From the NCBI RefSeq assembly GCF_003855255.1, contig NZ_CP034072.1, forward strand, positions 6,276,503 through 6,340,502: DNA of 64,000 nt, read 5' to 3'. The notes under the pieces were generated by a model, which was not told where the DNA came from, searched no databases, and was given only the letters and a program-made list of their open reading frames with translations. Of this stretch, positions 53,733-62,772 are shown in pieces (the stretch's first letter is position 1; each line of letters opens with the position of its first letter). Origin of the DNA: Mycolicibacterium nivoides. GTDB lineage: Bacteria; Actinomycetota; Actinomycetes; Mycobacteriales; Mycobacteriaceae. Both the position numbers and the translations under genes were made by a program.

Positions 53733-54713
53733 ATGGACATCGCAGATCGGCTGAAACTCGATGTACCCGTGGTCCAGGCGGGCATGGGCGGCGGCATCGC
53801 GGGTGCGCCACTGGCCGCAGCGGTGTCAGCGGCAGGCGGACTGGGCACATTGGGGCTCCTGCCGCCCGGTCAGCTCAAGTCAGCGATCGCGACGGTGCGC
53901 GACCGGGCGCCCGGCCGTGCGGTCGCGGTCAATCTGTTGATGCCGTTCATCGGTCGTCGTCATATCGAGATCTGCCTGGAATCGGACATCGACATCGCGG
54001 TGATGGCATTCGAGATCGATCGGGCGTTGATCCAACGCCTCTCAGGCGAAGGCATATTCGTCATGGTGATGGTCGGCACCGAAGACCAGGCCGCCGAGGC
54101 GCTGGCCTACGGAGCCGACGGATTGATCGCACAGGGCCGTGAGGCCGGAGGACATCTGGTCGGCACCGTGGCGCAGGCCGATTTCTTGCCGAAGGCATTG
54201 GCATTGGCGGGTTCCCGCCCGGTCTTCGCCGCGGGTGGCATCGCCACGGCAGCCGATACCCGCGCTGTTCTCGATGCCGGCGCCGCGGGTGCGGTGGCGG
54301 GCACGCGGTTCCTGCTCACCCACGAATCCGGCGCCCATCCGGCGTACCGACAGCGAATCATCGACGCGGACAGCACGATCGAGACGACGGTGTTCGGTCT
54401 GGCCTGGCCGGCACGGCATCGGGTTCTCCCGAACGCCACGACCCGGCGCTGGTGCCGCCCCGACGGGAGCGCACGCCGGCTGCCGGCGGCGATCAACAAG
54501 TTCAGCGCGCCACTTTCCAGGATTCCCGACCGCGGGGATGGTGCACTGCTGCACCTGCAACATCCGGCGCTGCCGTTCCTCACCCCAATCACACTTACCG
54601 CAGACATGCCGGCGCACTGGGCGGAACGGGCCGCGCTGTACGCCGGCGACACCGCGTTGCGATTGGACCGGGTCACGTCGGCCGCACAGGCTGTCGCCGA
54701 TCTCGCCCCGTAG
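53733..54713 (+). CDS. Nitronate monooxygenase (2-nitropropane dioxygenase family)
   Basis: FMN-binding TIM-barrel enzyme of 326 residues. LDVPVVQAGMGGGIAGAPLA (about 8-27) is the usual opening, and GLIAQGREAGGHLVG carries the family His with the GGH motif. PVFAAGGIATAADTRAVLDA and GAVAGTRFLLT form the FMN phosphate site. It would oxidise nitronates such as propionate-3-nitronate to carbonyls. ATG 53733 follows the HTTM-like gene by 14 bp. Its end overlaps a doubtful minus-strand frame by 41 bp. Confidence 0.92.
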   Translation: MDIADRLKLDVPVVQAGMGGGIAGAPLAAAVSAAGGLGTLGLLPPGQLKSAIATVRDRAPGRAVAVNLLMPFIGRRHIEICLESDIDIAVMAFEIDRALIQRLSGEGIFVMVMVGTEDQAAEALAYGADGLIAQGREAGGHLVGTVAQADFLPKALALAGSRPVFAAGGIATAADTRAVLDAGAAGAVAGTRFLLTHESGAHPAYRQRIIDADSTIETTVFGLAWPARHRVLPNATTRRWCRPDGSARRLPAAINKFSAPLSRIPDRGDGALLHLQHPALPFLTPITLTADMPAHWAERAALYAGDTALRLDRVTSAAQAVADLAP

Positions 54714-55077
54714 AGGCCTGCCACCTCAAAGCTCGGTGAAGTTCCATGGCCGCCTGCCAGCCACCCCGCTCGGGCAGAGTTTCGTAGTCGGTCGCGACAG
54801 GCCGGTCCCCCACCGTCCACGAAAGCACCAGCCCACAACCGACGAGGTCTCCGTCCAGCGGCGTCGTTCCCGCCATCCGCGATGCCCACTCCTCGACGAC
54901 CTGCGTGCGCCGTGCCTTCCAGCCGCACACCTCACACACATCGGCAGAATCCTCACTCCACGGCCTCAGCTCGTGCTCCGGGGCCGACGTCTCAAGCAGA
55001 ACTGCCGGGAGGACGCTGCGCCATGCTCCGGGCGCGGACCACATCGAGGCGGTGAAGGCCTCCGCAGCCGCGGGCAC
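54673..55077 (-). CDS. Hypothetical protein, possibly truncated
   Basis: Open frame of 134 residues from GTG 55077. It looks protein-like: SADVCEVCGWKARRTQVVEE contains a CxxC pair, and LVGCGLVLSWTVGDRPVATD and YETLPERGGWQAAMELHRAL look like globular strands and a helix. Codon bias is that of the region. The same frame stays open upstream for about 25 more codons without an ATG or GTG (ending in a TGA), so the 5' end may be lost. Its 3' end overlaps the nitronate monooxygenase by 41 bp. The 190 bp up to the TetR gene hold no evident gene. Function unknown. Confidence 0.4.
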   Translation of the reverse strand: MPAAAEAFTASMWSAPGAWRSVLPAVLLETSAPEHELRPWSEDSADVCEVCGWKARRTQVVEEWASRMAGTTPLDGDLVGCGLVLSWTVGDRPVATDYETLPERGGWQAAMELHRALRWQASTGRDRRQPVRPT

Positions 55078-55268
55078 GTCCCACTGAGCAGCTGCCGCAC
55101 GCAGGCGACCCCAGCATGAGTGGTGACTGACCTCATCCGGGGACCCGTTTGCGGATCACGCGCCAGGCAGCGAGCAGCTCGCGCACCGCGATGAACCAAC
55201 GGCCCCGGAGATTAACAGAATTGGGAGACACGCCTAAGTCATCGAAACCGAACGCTAGGGCGCCAATT

Positions 55269-55979
55269 TCAGGCGACGCCCACCCGTTGCGGATCTCGGT
55301 AGATCTCAGCCTGCGCCGCGATCACATCGGGGGTGGGTAGCGGCTCGGCACTGTCCACGTACACCCCGCCGGCCCGCAGGGTGTCGTCGACCAGCAGCCA
55401 GATCCACCGGACCAGGTCGGCCACCAGCCGGTCCTGCCCGGTCGAGCCGGGCTGATCCAGCCACCGGCCGGTCGTCGATTCGACCAGCCCGACGATGGCG
55501 AACGCCAACGGCTGCGGATCGGTGTCCACACCAAAAGCGTTGAGGTACACGGTGAACAGCGTGCCGAGCTGGGTACCGATGGTCAGCCTGATGTCGGCGA
55601 TGGCGTCGGGCGCCGAGCCGTCTTCACCGAGCGAGCACCGGGCCAGGTAGCGGTACAGGTTGCGGTGCTCGACGAGGAACCCCACGTGGGCGCCGACGCT
55701 GGCCTCGATGATCTGGGCCATCGAACCGTGCGGTGTCCACAGCGGCGCGAGTTCGGTGTTGAGCATCTCGGCGGCGCGCTGCGCGATCGCGCGCTGCAGG
55801 TCGGCGGCGCCGGAGAAGTGCCGGTAGAGCTTGGTGCGGGTGACCCCGACGTGAGCGGCGATCTGCTCGGTCGAGGTCTGCGGACCGTGTTCGGCGATCG
55901 CGGCCAGTGCGGCGTCGACGAACTCCACCCGCCGGCGTTCCCGCTGGCCCGCCCATCGCCCGGTTGTGCCGCTCTCCAC
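55269..55979 (-). CDS. TetR family regulator of the aldehyde dehydrogenase operon
   Basis: TetR-type repressor of 236 residues starting at GTG 55979. The helix-turn-helix runs over about 18-62 (EFVDAALAAIAEHG, then TSTEQIAAHVGVTRTKLYRH). The ligand domain contains VGFLVEHRNLYRYLARCSL and ends RDPQRVGVA. It is divergent from the 56071 gene; between them lies a perfect 24-bp inverted repeat, giving two operator copies, 16 bp from its own start and 19 bp from the other. Likely controls the small protein plus aldehyde dehydrogenase operon; ligand unknown. Confidence 0.9.
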   Translation of the reverse strand: MESGTTGRWAGQRERRRVEFVDAALAAIAEHGPQTSTEQIAAHVGVTRTKLYRHFSGAADLQRAIAQRAAEMLNTELAPLWTPHGSMAQIIEASVGAHVGFLVEHRNLYRYLARCSLGEDGSAPDAIADIRLTIGTQLGTLFTVYLNAFGVDTDPQPLAFAIVGLVESTTGRWLDQPGSTGQDRLVADLVRWIWLLVDDTLRAGGVYVDSAEPLPTPDVIAAQAEIYRDPQRVGVA

Positions 55980-55994
55980 GGATACACCCTAGCC

Positions 55995-56052
55995 AATCTA
56001 GTGGTACATGACGTACCATTCCTTCAACTGGTACGTCATGTACCACTAGATT
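55995..56052. promoter_or_regulatory. Perfect 24-bp inverted repeat: double TetR operator
   Basis: Arms 55995-56018 and 56029-56052 are exact reverse complements with a 10-nt spacer. Each arm itself contains the near-palindrome TGGTACATGACGTACCA (or its complement), so there are probably two operator copies, centred about 31-32 bp apart. Confidence 0.8.
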
Positions 56053-56070
56053 TCGAAGGGAACGACGCAG

Positions 56071-56355
56071 ATGGACGCGCTAATCGCACTTCGCAGAGCG
56101 ACAGGCCTGCCGGCTGTCGCCGAACCCTTGGCGCCGGCCGAGGACTACGGCTTCTTCGGCTCCACCCTGCTGGACGTCCCGGCCAGGAACACCGTGACCT
56201 ACACCCCCGCCGAGGGCAGGGCGAAATGGGACCGGACGACTCCGTTCGAGCAGTACGCTGCCATCGTGGCCAAACGAGAGGTGGGCGACGGCCCCACACC
56301 GTATGCCCACAATCACCACGACGCACTGGTGCAATTCGACAAGAGCGCGAGCTGA
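56071..56355 (+). CDS. Small conserved-looking protein before aldehyde dehydrogenase
   Basis: Soluble protein of 94 residues beginning MDALIALRRATGLPAVAEPL. FFGSTLLDVPARNTVTYTPA and TPFEQYAAIVAKRE are the most ordered-looking parts; the C-terminus has a HNHHDAL histidine cluster that could bind metal. No family recognised. ATG 56071 follows AAGGGAA. One base separates its stop from the aldehyde dehydrogenase start, so it probably has an accessory role (for example partner or metallochaperone), but this is only context. Confidence 0.72.
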   Translation: MDALIALRRATGLPAVAEPLAPAEDYGFFGSTLLDVPARNTVTYTPAEGRAKWDRTTPFEQYAAIVAKREVGDGPTPYAHNHHDALVQFDKSAS

Positions 56356-56356
56356 C

Positions 56357-58048
56357 ATGACTGAAACGCAGATCGACGAGGCCCTCGAGGAACTCGTCGA
56401 GGGTGAAAAGACCTGGGCTTCCCTGTCATTGGCGGCCCGGCGCGGCTTGCTCGACGAGGTGCGCGCACTGACCGCGCGCCACGCCGCCGAGTGGGTGGAC
56501 GCTGCCGTCGGGATCAAACAGCTCGACCCCTCCTCACCGCTGGTCGGCGAGGAATGGATGTCCGGTCCGTACTCACTGGCAGCCGGGCTGGCCGCACTGT
56601 CGGAGAGCATGGCCAAGCTGGAAGCCGGCCGCAGCCCGCTCGACGGCGCCGCGTTCGGCTACGCCCCGGGCGGCCGGACCACGGTAAAGGCCCTGCCGCT
56701 CAACACCTTCGACCAGCTGCTGCTGTCCGGGTTCAGCGCCGAGGTGTGGCTGCAACCCGGTATCGAGAAGGCCGAGGCGATTCGGTCGGCCGGTCTGGCC
56801 CAACGCGACCCGTCCCGCACCAACGGCGTGGGCGCGGTTCTGGGTGCGGGCAACATCTTCTCGATCGCCCCGCTGGACACCATCTACGAGCTGTACGCCA
56901 ACAACCGTGTCGTGGCGCTCAAGCTGAATCCGATCACCGATCCCCTGTTGCCGGTGCTGACCAAGGTGCTGGCCCCGTTCATCGCCATCGGCGCGGTGCG
57001 CATCCTGACCGGCGGAGCCGAGGCCGGCACATATCTGGTGCGCCACAAGCTCGTCGACCACGTGCACATGACCGGTAGCGCGCTGACCTACGACGCCATC
57101 GTGTTCGGTACCGGTGAAGAGGGCGCCCGGCGCAAGGCCGCCGACGAGCCGGTGCTCGACAAGGAGATGACCGCCGAGCTCGGCGGGGTGTCGCCGACCA
57201 TCGTGCTGCCCGGCACCTGGAGCAAGGCCGACATCGAGTTCCAGGCCAATCACGTTGCCACACAACGGCTGCACAACAACGGCTACAACTGCGTGGCCGC
57301 GCAGGTGGTTGTGCTGCCCAAGCGCTGGGCGCAGCGCGACGAGTTCGTCGCCGCCATCCGCAAGGCTGTCAACGACGCTCCGGCGCGGGCCGCCTACTAC
57401 CCCGGCTCCGACGTCAGGGTCGCCGGCGCGGACACGTCGTATCCGGACGCACAGCACTTGGGCTCGAGGGGTGCCCGGGTCCTGGTGGTGGATCCGGATG
57501 ACCGGGAAGCGTTGTTGCGCACCGAATACTTCGGACCGGTGCTCGGCGTGATCGATCTCGACGTCCCGGATGACCAGTTCGCCGAAGAGGCTGTGCGCAT
57601 CGCCAACGACGAGTTCGTCGGCACCCTCGGGGTGAACATCATCGCCCACCCGAGCACCATCGCGGGCCTCGGCGAGAAGTTCGACCACCTCGTCGAGCGG
57701 CTGCGCTACGGCACCATCGCGATCAACGCCTGGACCGGCGTGGGGTATTTGACCCCGACCGCCACCTGGGGAGCATTCCCCGGGCACAAGCGCAACGACA
57801 TCCAGAGCGGAACCGGCGTGGTGCACAACGCTTTTCTGCTCGACCGTCCGGAGCGCACCGTGGTCCGCGGCCCGTTCCGACCCGCGCCGCGGTCGGTGTT
57901 CGGCGGCGAGTGGTCGTTGTCGCCGAAGCCCCCGTGGTTCGTCAACAACCGCACCGCGGCGACGACGGGCCGGCTGCTGGTGGACTTCGCGGCGGCACCG
58001 GGCTGGGGCAAGCTGCCCGCGATCTTCGCGTCGGCGCTGCGGGGTTAG
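56357..58048 (+). CDS. Aldehyde dehydrogenase family protein
   Basis: NAD(P)-dependent aldehyde dehydrogenase of 563 residues. The cofactor loop is AVLGAGNIFSIAPLDTIYEL; the general-base glutamate is E274 in MTAELGGVSPTIVLP and the nucleophile C312 in HNNGYNCVAAQVVV, where the usual G-Q-x-C is Y-N-C. TEYFGPVLGVIDL is the E-x-F-G-P motif. It is longer than typical ALDHs (about 490) and ends in an extra segment. ATG 56357 follows the small protein immediately. Regulated by the TetR at 55269; substrate unknown. Confidence 0.9.
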   Translation: MTETQIDEALEELVEGEKTWASLSLAARRGLLDEVRALTARHAAEWVDAAVGIKQLDPSSPLVGEEWMSGPYSLAAGLAALSESMAKLEAGRSPLDGAAFGYAPGGRTTVKALPLNTFDQLLLSGFSAEVWLQPGIEKAEAIRSAGLAQRDPSRTNGVGAVLGAGNIFSIAPLDTIYELYANNRVVALKLNPITDPLLPVLTKVLAPFIAIGAVRILTGGAEAGTYLVRHKLVDHVHMTGSALTYDAIVFGTGEEGARRKAADEPVLDKEMTAELGGVSPTIVLPGTWSKADIEFQANHVATQRLHNNGYNCVAAQVVVLPKRWAQRDEFVAAIRKAVNDAPARAAYYPGSDVRVAGADTSYPDAQHLGSRGARVLVVDPDDREALLRTEYFGPVLGVIDLDVPDDQFAEEAVRIANDEFVGTLGVNIIAHPSTIAGLGEKFDHLVERLRYGTIAINAWTGVGYLTPTATWGAFPGHKRNDIQSGTGVVHNAFLLDRPERTVVRGPFRPAPRSVFGGEWSLSPKPPWFVNNRTAATTGRLLVDFAAAPGWGKLPAIFASALRG

Positions 58049-58056
58049 TTGCGGGC

Positions 58057-58638
58057 TCAGCGGGAGACGACGGGCGTGGCCGGCGCGCGCAGCAACCGCT
58101 GCGCGCAGTCCAGCAGCACGCGGTGCAGCTCCTCGTCGGAGACGTCGTTGAGCGTGGGGTCGGTGGCACTGCCGTAGACACCGGCAGCGAGCACCGACAT
58201 GCAGATCCGGTCGGCGACATCGGGGTCGGGGCCCAGCAGGATCCCGGTAAGCCGTTCGATCGTGTCCTGCAGTTCGTCGCGACTGTGCACCAGTCCGTCG
58301 ATGACAGGATCCCCGTGGAACACCGCGGTCACCCGGCGGTGCCGCACGGCCATCTCCACCATGCCGCTGACGGCGGCCTCCCGCCGGGCCTCCGGCGTGG
58401 ACATCGCCTCGGCGATACGGACCAGCCGCATCATGTCGTCGAAAACCGGCTGGATGACAGCCAGCACGATCTCGTCCTTCGAATGGAACTGGTAGTAGAC
58501 GGCAGCCTTGCTGACGCCGAGGCGGTCGGCGATCATCTGCAGCGACGTGCCGTTGACGCCGTGCTCCGCGAACAGGCTCAGCGCCGCTTCCAGCACCCGC
58601 TCGCGCGCAAAACCACGCGGCGCCACAGCCTTCGCCAC
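58057..58638 (-). CDS. TetR family regulator divergent from the mmpS/mmpL cluster
   Basis: TetR repressor of 193 residues. HTH at about 12-58 (RVLEAALSLFAEHGVNGTSL, then MIADRLGVSKAAVYYQFHSK). The ligand domain includes MVEMAVRHRRVTAVFHGDP. It ends 8 bp from the convergent aldehyde dehydrogenase. It is divergent from the truncated methyltransferase-mmpS-mmpL unit across 139 bp, where an inverted repeat lies at 58702-58720. In M. abscessus, TetR proteins divergent from mmpS/mmpL pairs repress drug efflux; a similar job is likely here. Confidence 0.9.
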   Translation of the reverse strand: MAKAVAPRGFARERVLEAALSLFAEHGVNGTSLQMIADRLGVSKAAVYYQFHSKDEIVLAVIQPVFDDMMRLVRIAEAMSTPEARREAAVSGMVEMAVRHRRVTAVFHGDPVIDGLVHSRDELQDTIERLTGILLGPDPDVADRICMSVLAAGVYGSATDPTLNDVSDEELHRVLLDCAQRLLRAPATPVVSR

Positions 58639-58701
58639 ACCTGTCCCTTCGTCGCGCTGAGCGTACCCAAGGGTGCTAGATCACACCGTCAATTAAACGA
58701 A

Positions 58702-58720
58702 CTAACTTGATTGAAGTTAG
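58702..58720. promoter_or_regulatory. Inverted repeat, candidate operator for the divergent TetR
   Basis: CTAACTT-GATTG-AAGTTAG, perfect 7-bp arms with a 5-bp spacer, 58 bp upstream of the truncated methyltransferase ATG and 64 bp from the tetR start. The rest of the gap has no gene. Confidence 0.62.
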
Positions 58721-58777
58721 CCGACTGTATAGGTTTCACTTTACATCCGGCAAGGAAAGCTGCGGGGAGGAGTACTG

Positions 58778-59488
58778 ATGCCGAGCTCATGCATGGCGCC
58801 TCTGGCAGATCTCCTCGACACCTATCTCATGACAGCCGCCGAATCCGGCGTCGAGCAGGTGGTTTTCCTGGCCTCAGATCTGGACCCGCGTCCTTATCAA
58901 CTGCCATGGCCCGTCGGCACCTCCGTGTACGTGGTGGACGACCCGGCGATCCTCGAGGTGAAGACCGAGGCTCTGGCCGACACCACCCCCACGGCGGCCG
59001 TACGAGGCGTCCCCGCTGACATCAGCGGAAACTGGCCCGCGGCGCTCACCCAGGCCGGGTTCGACGCCGACCGGGCCACCCTGTGGAGTGTGGAGGGCGT
59101 ATTACCCTTCATCCCATTGGATGAGCAGCGTCGGCTCGTCGCCGACATCACCGTCATGAGCGGGCCGGGCAGCCGGCTGATCTCGGAGATGTCGGTCAGT
59201 CCCTTCCGGGACGATTCGGGTGGGGATGTCGACGTAGAAAGGTGTTGGCGGGAATCCGCCGACGCCGACATGATCACGAAGTGGCAATGGAGCTGCGCCG
59301 CTAGCCGGTACGTCACCGCGTACCTGACCTCCGAAAGGCCGACCAGCGAATATGAAGCTGTTGAGACGGTTCTGGATTCCGTTGATCATCGCCGCGGTGG
59401 TGTTGGTCGGCGGGTTCACGGTGATGCGGGTCCGCACGTTCTTCGGCTCAGGCGACGGCACCGGCATCGCCAGCGCGAAGGTCGATGA
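58778..59488 (+). pseudogene. Truncated SAM-dependent methyltransferase (LCM/Rv0146-type) upstream of mmpS
   Basis: Frame with the core of mycobacterial LCM-type methyltransferases: VEQVVFLASDLDPRPYQL (normally VVxLAAGLDxRAYRL, so the SAM-binding glycine is lost), YVVDDPAILEVKTEAL, GNWPAALTQAGFDADRATLW and EGVLPFIPLDEQRRLV. About 80 N-terminal residues of the usual 300 are missing, and the C-terminus runs out of homology around 59340 and continues 137 bp into mmpS in another frame. Nevertheless the ATG 58778 has a strong GGGAGGAG site. It is the first frame of the mmpS/mmpL unit. A remnant or a shortened leader-like protein; catalysis is unlikely. Confidence 0.65.
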
Positions 59489-59780
59489 CACCAAGCCGTT
59501 CGATCCCAAGGTCGTGGTCTACGAGATCTACGGCCAGCCCGGTGCGACCGCCGACGTGAACTACCTCGATCTCGACGCCCAGCCCCAGCGCATCGACGGG
59601 GTCTCCCTGCCGTGGACGCTGCGGCTGGAGTCCACCGCGCCGTCGGTGTTCCCCAACATCGTGGCCCAGGGCGACGGCAGCTCGATCAGCTGCCGCATCA
59701 CCGTCGATGACGAACTCAAGGACGAGAGAACCTCCAACGGCGTGAACGCCCAGACCTTCTGCTTGGTGAAATCTGCATGA
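59352..59780 (+). CDS. MmpS family membrane accessory protein
   Basis: Accessory subunit of MmpL transporters, 142 residues. One N-terminal helix ([20 protein letters not shown]) is followed by a periplasmic beta-rich domain: [20 protein letters not shown], the MmpS signature, then two cysteines ([19 protein letters not shown]) probably forming a disulfide. ATG 59352 lies within the end of the methyltransferase remnant frame and the stop overlaps mmpL by 4 bp. MmpS4/5-type proteins assist siderophore and drug export through MmpL4/5. Confidence 0.93.
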   Translation: MKLLRRFWIPLIIAAVVLVGGFTVMRVRTFFGSGDGTGIASAKVDDTKPFDPKVVVYEIYGQPGATADVNYLDLDAQPQRIDGVSLPWTLRLESTAPSVFPNIVAQGDGSSISCRITVDDELKDERTSNGVNAQTFCLVKSA

Positions 59781-62677
59781 GCAATTACGACACCCCGACC
59801 GACTCGATCCCGGTCGCCTCCGCACCTAAGCACACCAACCACGGCGGGATCGCCAAGTGGATCCGGCGGCTGTCGGTGCCGATCATCATCGGCTGGATCG
59901 CTGTCATCGCCCTGCTGAACGTGATCGTTCCCCAGCTCGAAGAGGTCGGGAAGATGCGCTCGGTGTCGATGACACCGGACGACGCGCCGTCGATGATCGC
60001 CATGAAGCGCGTCGGCGAGGTGTTCCAGGAGTTCAAGTCCAACAGCTCGGTGATGGTCGTGCTCGAGGGCGACAAGCCGCTGGGCGACGAAGCACACAAG
60101 TACTACGACCAGATCGTCGAAAAGCTCGAGGCCGACAAGTTGCACATCGAGCACGTCCAGGACTTCTGGGGCGACCCACTCACGGCGTCCGGCGCCCAGA
60201 GCTCCGACGGACTGTCGGCCTATGTGCAGGTCTACACCGCCGGTAACCAGGGCGAGGCGCTCGCCAACGAATCGGTCGAGGCCACCGAGAAGATCGTCCA
60301 GAGCGTCCAGGCGCCGGAAGGTGTCAAGGCCTACGTGACCGGACCGGCCGCGATGGCGGCCGATCAGGAGATTGCCGGTAACCGCAGCCTTGAAATGATC
60401 ACCGCGCTGACGTTCGTGGTCATCATCGTCATGCTGCTGACGGTCTATCGCTCCATTGTGACCGTGATCCTCACGCTGTTCATGGTGGTGCTGTCACTGT
60501 CGGCCGCCCGCGGACTGGTTGCCTTCCTGGGCTACTACAACATCATCGGGCTCTCGACGTTCGCGACCAACCTGCTGGTGATGCTGGCCATCGCGGCGTC
60601 CACCGACTACGCGATCTTCCTGATAGGCCGATATCAAGAGGCCCGAAGTGTCGGTGAAGACCGAGAGTCGGCCTACTACACGATGTTCCACGGCACCGCC
60701 CACGTGATCCTGGGCTCGGGCCTGACCATCGCCGGCGCCACGTTCTGCCTGCACTTCACGCGCCTGCCCTATTTCCAGTCCCTCGGTATCCCGCTGGCCA
60801 TCGGCATGGTCATGGTGGTTCTGGTCGCGCTCACCCTGGGCTCGGCGATCATCTCGGTGGCCACCAAGTTCGGTAAGACGCTGGAGCCCAAGCGGGCCAT
60901 GCGCACCCGCGGCTGGCGCAAAATCGGTGCGGCCGTGGTGCGCTGGCCCGGACCGATCCTGATCGCCACCATCGCTATCTCGCTGGTCGGCCTGTTGACC
61001 CTGCCCGGGTACAAGACCAACTACAACGACCGCAAGTACCTGCCTGCGGATCTGCCGGCCAACACGGGGTATGCCGCGGCTGACCGCCACTTCTCCCCGG
61101 CCCGGATGAACCCCGAACTGCTGCTCATCGAGAGCGACCACGATCTGCGCAATTCCGCGGACTTCCTGGTGATCGAGCGGATCGCCAAGCGCATCATCGG
61201 TGTGCCTGGCGTCTCCCGCGTACAGGCCATCACGCGCCCGCAGGGAACGCCGATCGAGCACACCTCGATCCCGTTCAACATCAGCATGCAGGGCACGACC
61301 CAGACCATGAATCAGAAGTACATGCAGGACCGCATGGACGACATGCTCAAGCAGGCCGACGAAATGCAGGTCACGGTCGACACGATGACCAAGATGATCG
61401 CGCTCATGGAGCAGATGAAGACGGTCATGAACAGCATGGTCGGCAAGATGCACGGCATGGTCGACGACATCAAGGAACTCCGCGACCACATCTCGGATTT
61501 CGACGATTTCTTCCGGCCGATCCGCAACTACCTGTACTGGGAACCGCACTGCTACGACATCCCGATGTGCTGGGCGATGCGCTCGGTGTTCGACACCCTT
61601 GACGGCGTCGACACCATGACAGCCGATTTCGAGCAGATCGTCCCTGACATGGACAAGATGAACGCCCTCATCCCGGTGATGATCGCGAACATGCAGCCCA
61701 TGATCGCGACCATGAAGACGATGAAGACCATGATGCTGACCATGCAGGCCACCAACGGCGGCCTGCAGGATCAGATGGCGGCCATGCAGGACAATTCCAC
61801 CGCCATGGGTCAGGCCTTCGACGCCGCCAAGAACGACGACTCGTTCTACCTGCCGCCGGAAACCTTCGAGAACCCGGACTTCAAGCGCGGCATGAAGATG
61901 TTCCTGTCCCCCGACGGGCATGCGGTGCGGTTCATCATCAGCCACGAAGGCGATCCGATGAGCCCCGAAGGGGTCGCTCACGTCGAACCCATCAAGCTGG
62001 CCGCCAAGGAGGCGATCAAGGGCACCCCGCTGGAGGGTTCCAAGATCTATCTCGGCGGTACCGCGGCAATGTTCAAGGACATGCAGGAAGGCGCCAACTA
62101 CGACCTGCTGATCGCCGGAATCGCCTCACTGTGCCTGATTTTCATCATCATGCTGATCCTCACGCGCAGCATGGTGGCCGCGGCGGTCATCGTCGGCACC
62201 GTGGTGTTGTCGCTGGGCGCATCGTTCGGTCTCTCGGTGCTCATCTGGCAGCACCTGATCGGACTGGAACTGCACTGGATGGTGCTGGCCATGTCGGTGA
62301 TCATCCTGTTGGCCGTGGGCGCGGACTACAACCTGCTGCTGGTCTCCCGGTTCAAAGAGGAGATACACGCGGGTCTCAACACCGGCATCATCCGCGCGAT
62401 GGGCGGCACCGGGTCGGTGGTCACGTCGGCGGGCCTGGTGTTCGCGTTCACCATGATGTCGATGGCGGTCAGCGAGCTCGCCGTGATCGGCCAGGTGGGC
62501 ACCACGATCGGCCTCGGTCTGCTGTTCGACACCCTGGTCATCCGGTCCTTCATGACGCCGTCCATCGCAGCGCTGATGGGCAAGTGGTTCTGGTGGCCGC
62601 AGATGGTGCGCCAGCGGCCCAAGCCCGAGCCGTGGCCCAAGCCGGTCCAGCGCGAGCCGCAGGACTCTCTCGCCTAG
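59777..62677 (+). CDS. MmpL4/MmpL5-type transporter
   Basis: RND transporter of 966 residues coupled to mmpS. Pairs for proton flow: [20 protein letters not shown] and [18 protein letters not shown]. The second periplasmic loop contains a long Met-rich helical hairpin (about 510-680: [20 protein letters not shown] onward) with a CYDIPMC pair, as in MmpL4/MmpL5, where this coiled coil is proposed to span the periplasm. In M. tuberculosis these export mycobactins and, when derepressed, bedaquiline/clofazimine. The TetR at 58057 probably controls it. Cargo here is not proven. Confidence 0.93.
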   Translation: MSNYDTPTDSIPVASAPKHTNHGGIAKWIRRLSVPIIIGWIAVIALLNVIVPQLEEVGKMRSVSMTPDDAPSMIAMKRVGEVFQEFKSNSSVMVVLEGDKPLGDEAHKYYDQIVEKLEADKLHIEHVQDFWGDPLTASGAQSSDGLSAYVQVYTAGNQGEALANESVEATEKIVQSVQAPEGVKAYVTGPAAMAADQEIAGNRSLEMITALTFVVIIVMLLTVYRSIVTVILTLFMVVLSLSAARGLVAFLGYYNIIGLSTFATNLLVMLAIAASTDYAIFLIGRYQEARSVGEDRESAYYTMFHGTAHVILGSGLTIAGATFCLHFTRLPYFQSLGIPLAIGMVMVVLVALTLGSAIISVATKFGKTLEPKRAMRTRGWRKIGAAVVRWPGPILIATIAISLVGLLTLPGYKTNYNDRKYLPADLPANTGYAAADRHFSPARMNPELLLIESDHDLRNSADFLVIERIAKRIIGVPGVSRVQAITRPQGTPIEHTSIPFNISMQGTTQTMNQKYMQDRMDDMLKQADEMQVTVDTMTKMIALMEQMKTVMNSMVGKMHGMVDDIKELRDHISDFDDFFRPIRNYLYWEPHCYDIPMCWAMRSVFDTLDGVDTMTADFEQIVPDMDKMNALIPVMIANMQPMIATMKTMKTMMLTMQATNGGLQDQMAAMQDNSTAMGQAFDAAKNDDSFYLPPETFENPDFKRGMKMFLSPDGHAVRFIISHEGDPMSPEGVAHVEPIKLAAKEAIKGTPLEGSKIYLGGTAAMFKDMQEGANYDLLIAGIASLCLIFIIMLILTRSMVAAAVIVGTVVLSLGASFGLSVLIWQHLIGLELHWMVLAMSVIILLAVGADYNLLLVSRFKEEIHAGLNTGIIRAMGGTGSVVTSAGLVFAFTMMSMAVSELAVIGQVGTTIGLGLLFDTLVIRSFMTPSIAALMGKWFWWPQMVRQRPKPEPWPKPVQREPQDSLA

Positions 62678-62693
62678 CGGATTACCTCAGCAC

Positions 62694-62755
62694 CGCGAGC
62701 GACCGTGTCTGTACGTAGACACGCCGTGAATTGCGTACCTTTGCGGTCGCTCGCG
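62694..62755. repeat. Nested inverted repeat between convergent genes (terminator or dispersed repeat)
   Basis: Outer 12-bp perfect arms (CGCGAGCGACCG and complement, 62694-62705 and 62744-62755) enclose an inner 6-bp hairpin (GTGTCT/AGACAC, 62705-62722). It lies 16 bp after mmpL and 17 bp after the O-methyltransferase end. It may serve as a terminator for both; the composition suggests a dispersed intergenic element. Confidence 0.7.
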
Positions 62756-62772
62756 ATGCTTGGCCGGCCCGC

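Noticed and set aside
58644..58680. ACCCAAGGGT near the tetR start considered as a CsoR/RicR box
   Set aside because: The spacing between ACCC and GGGT is 2 bp, unlike N5 in RicR sites.
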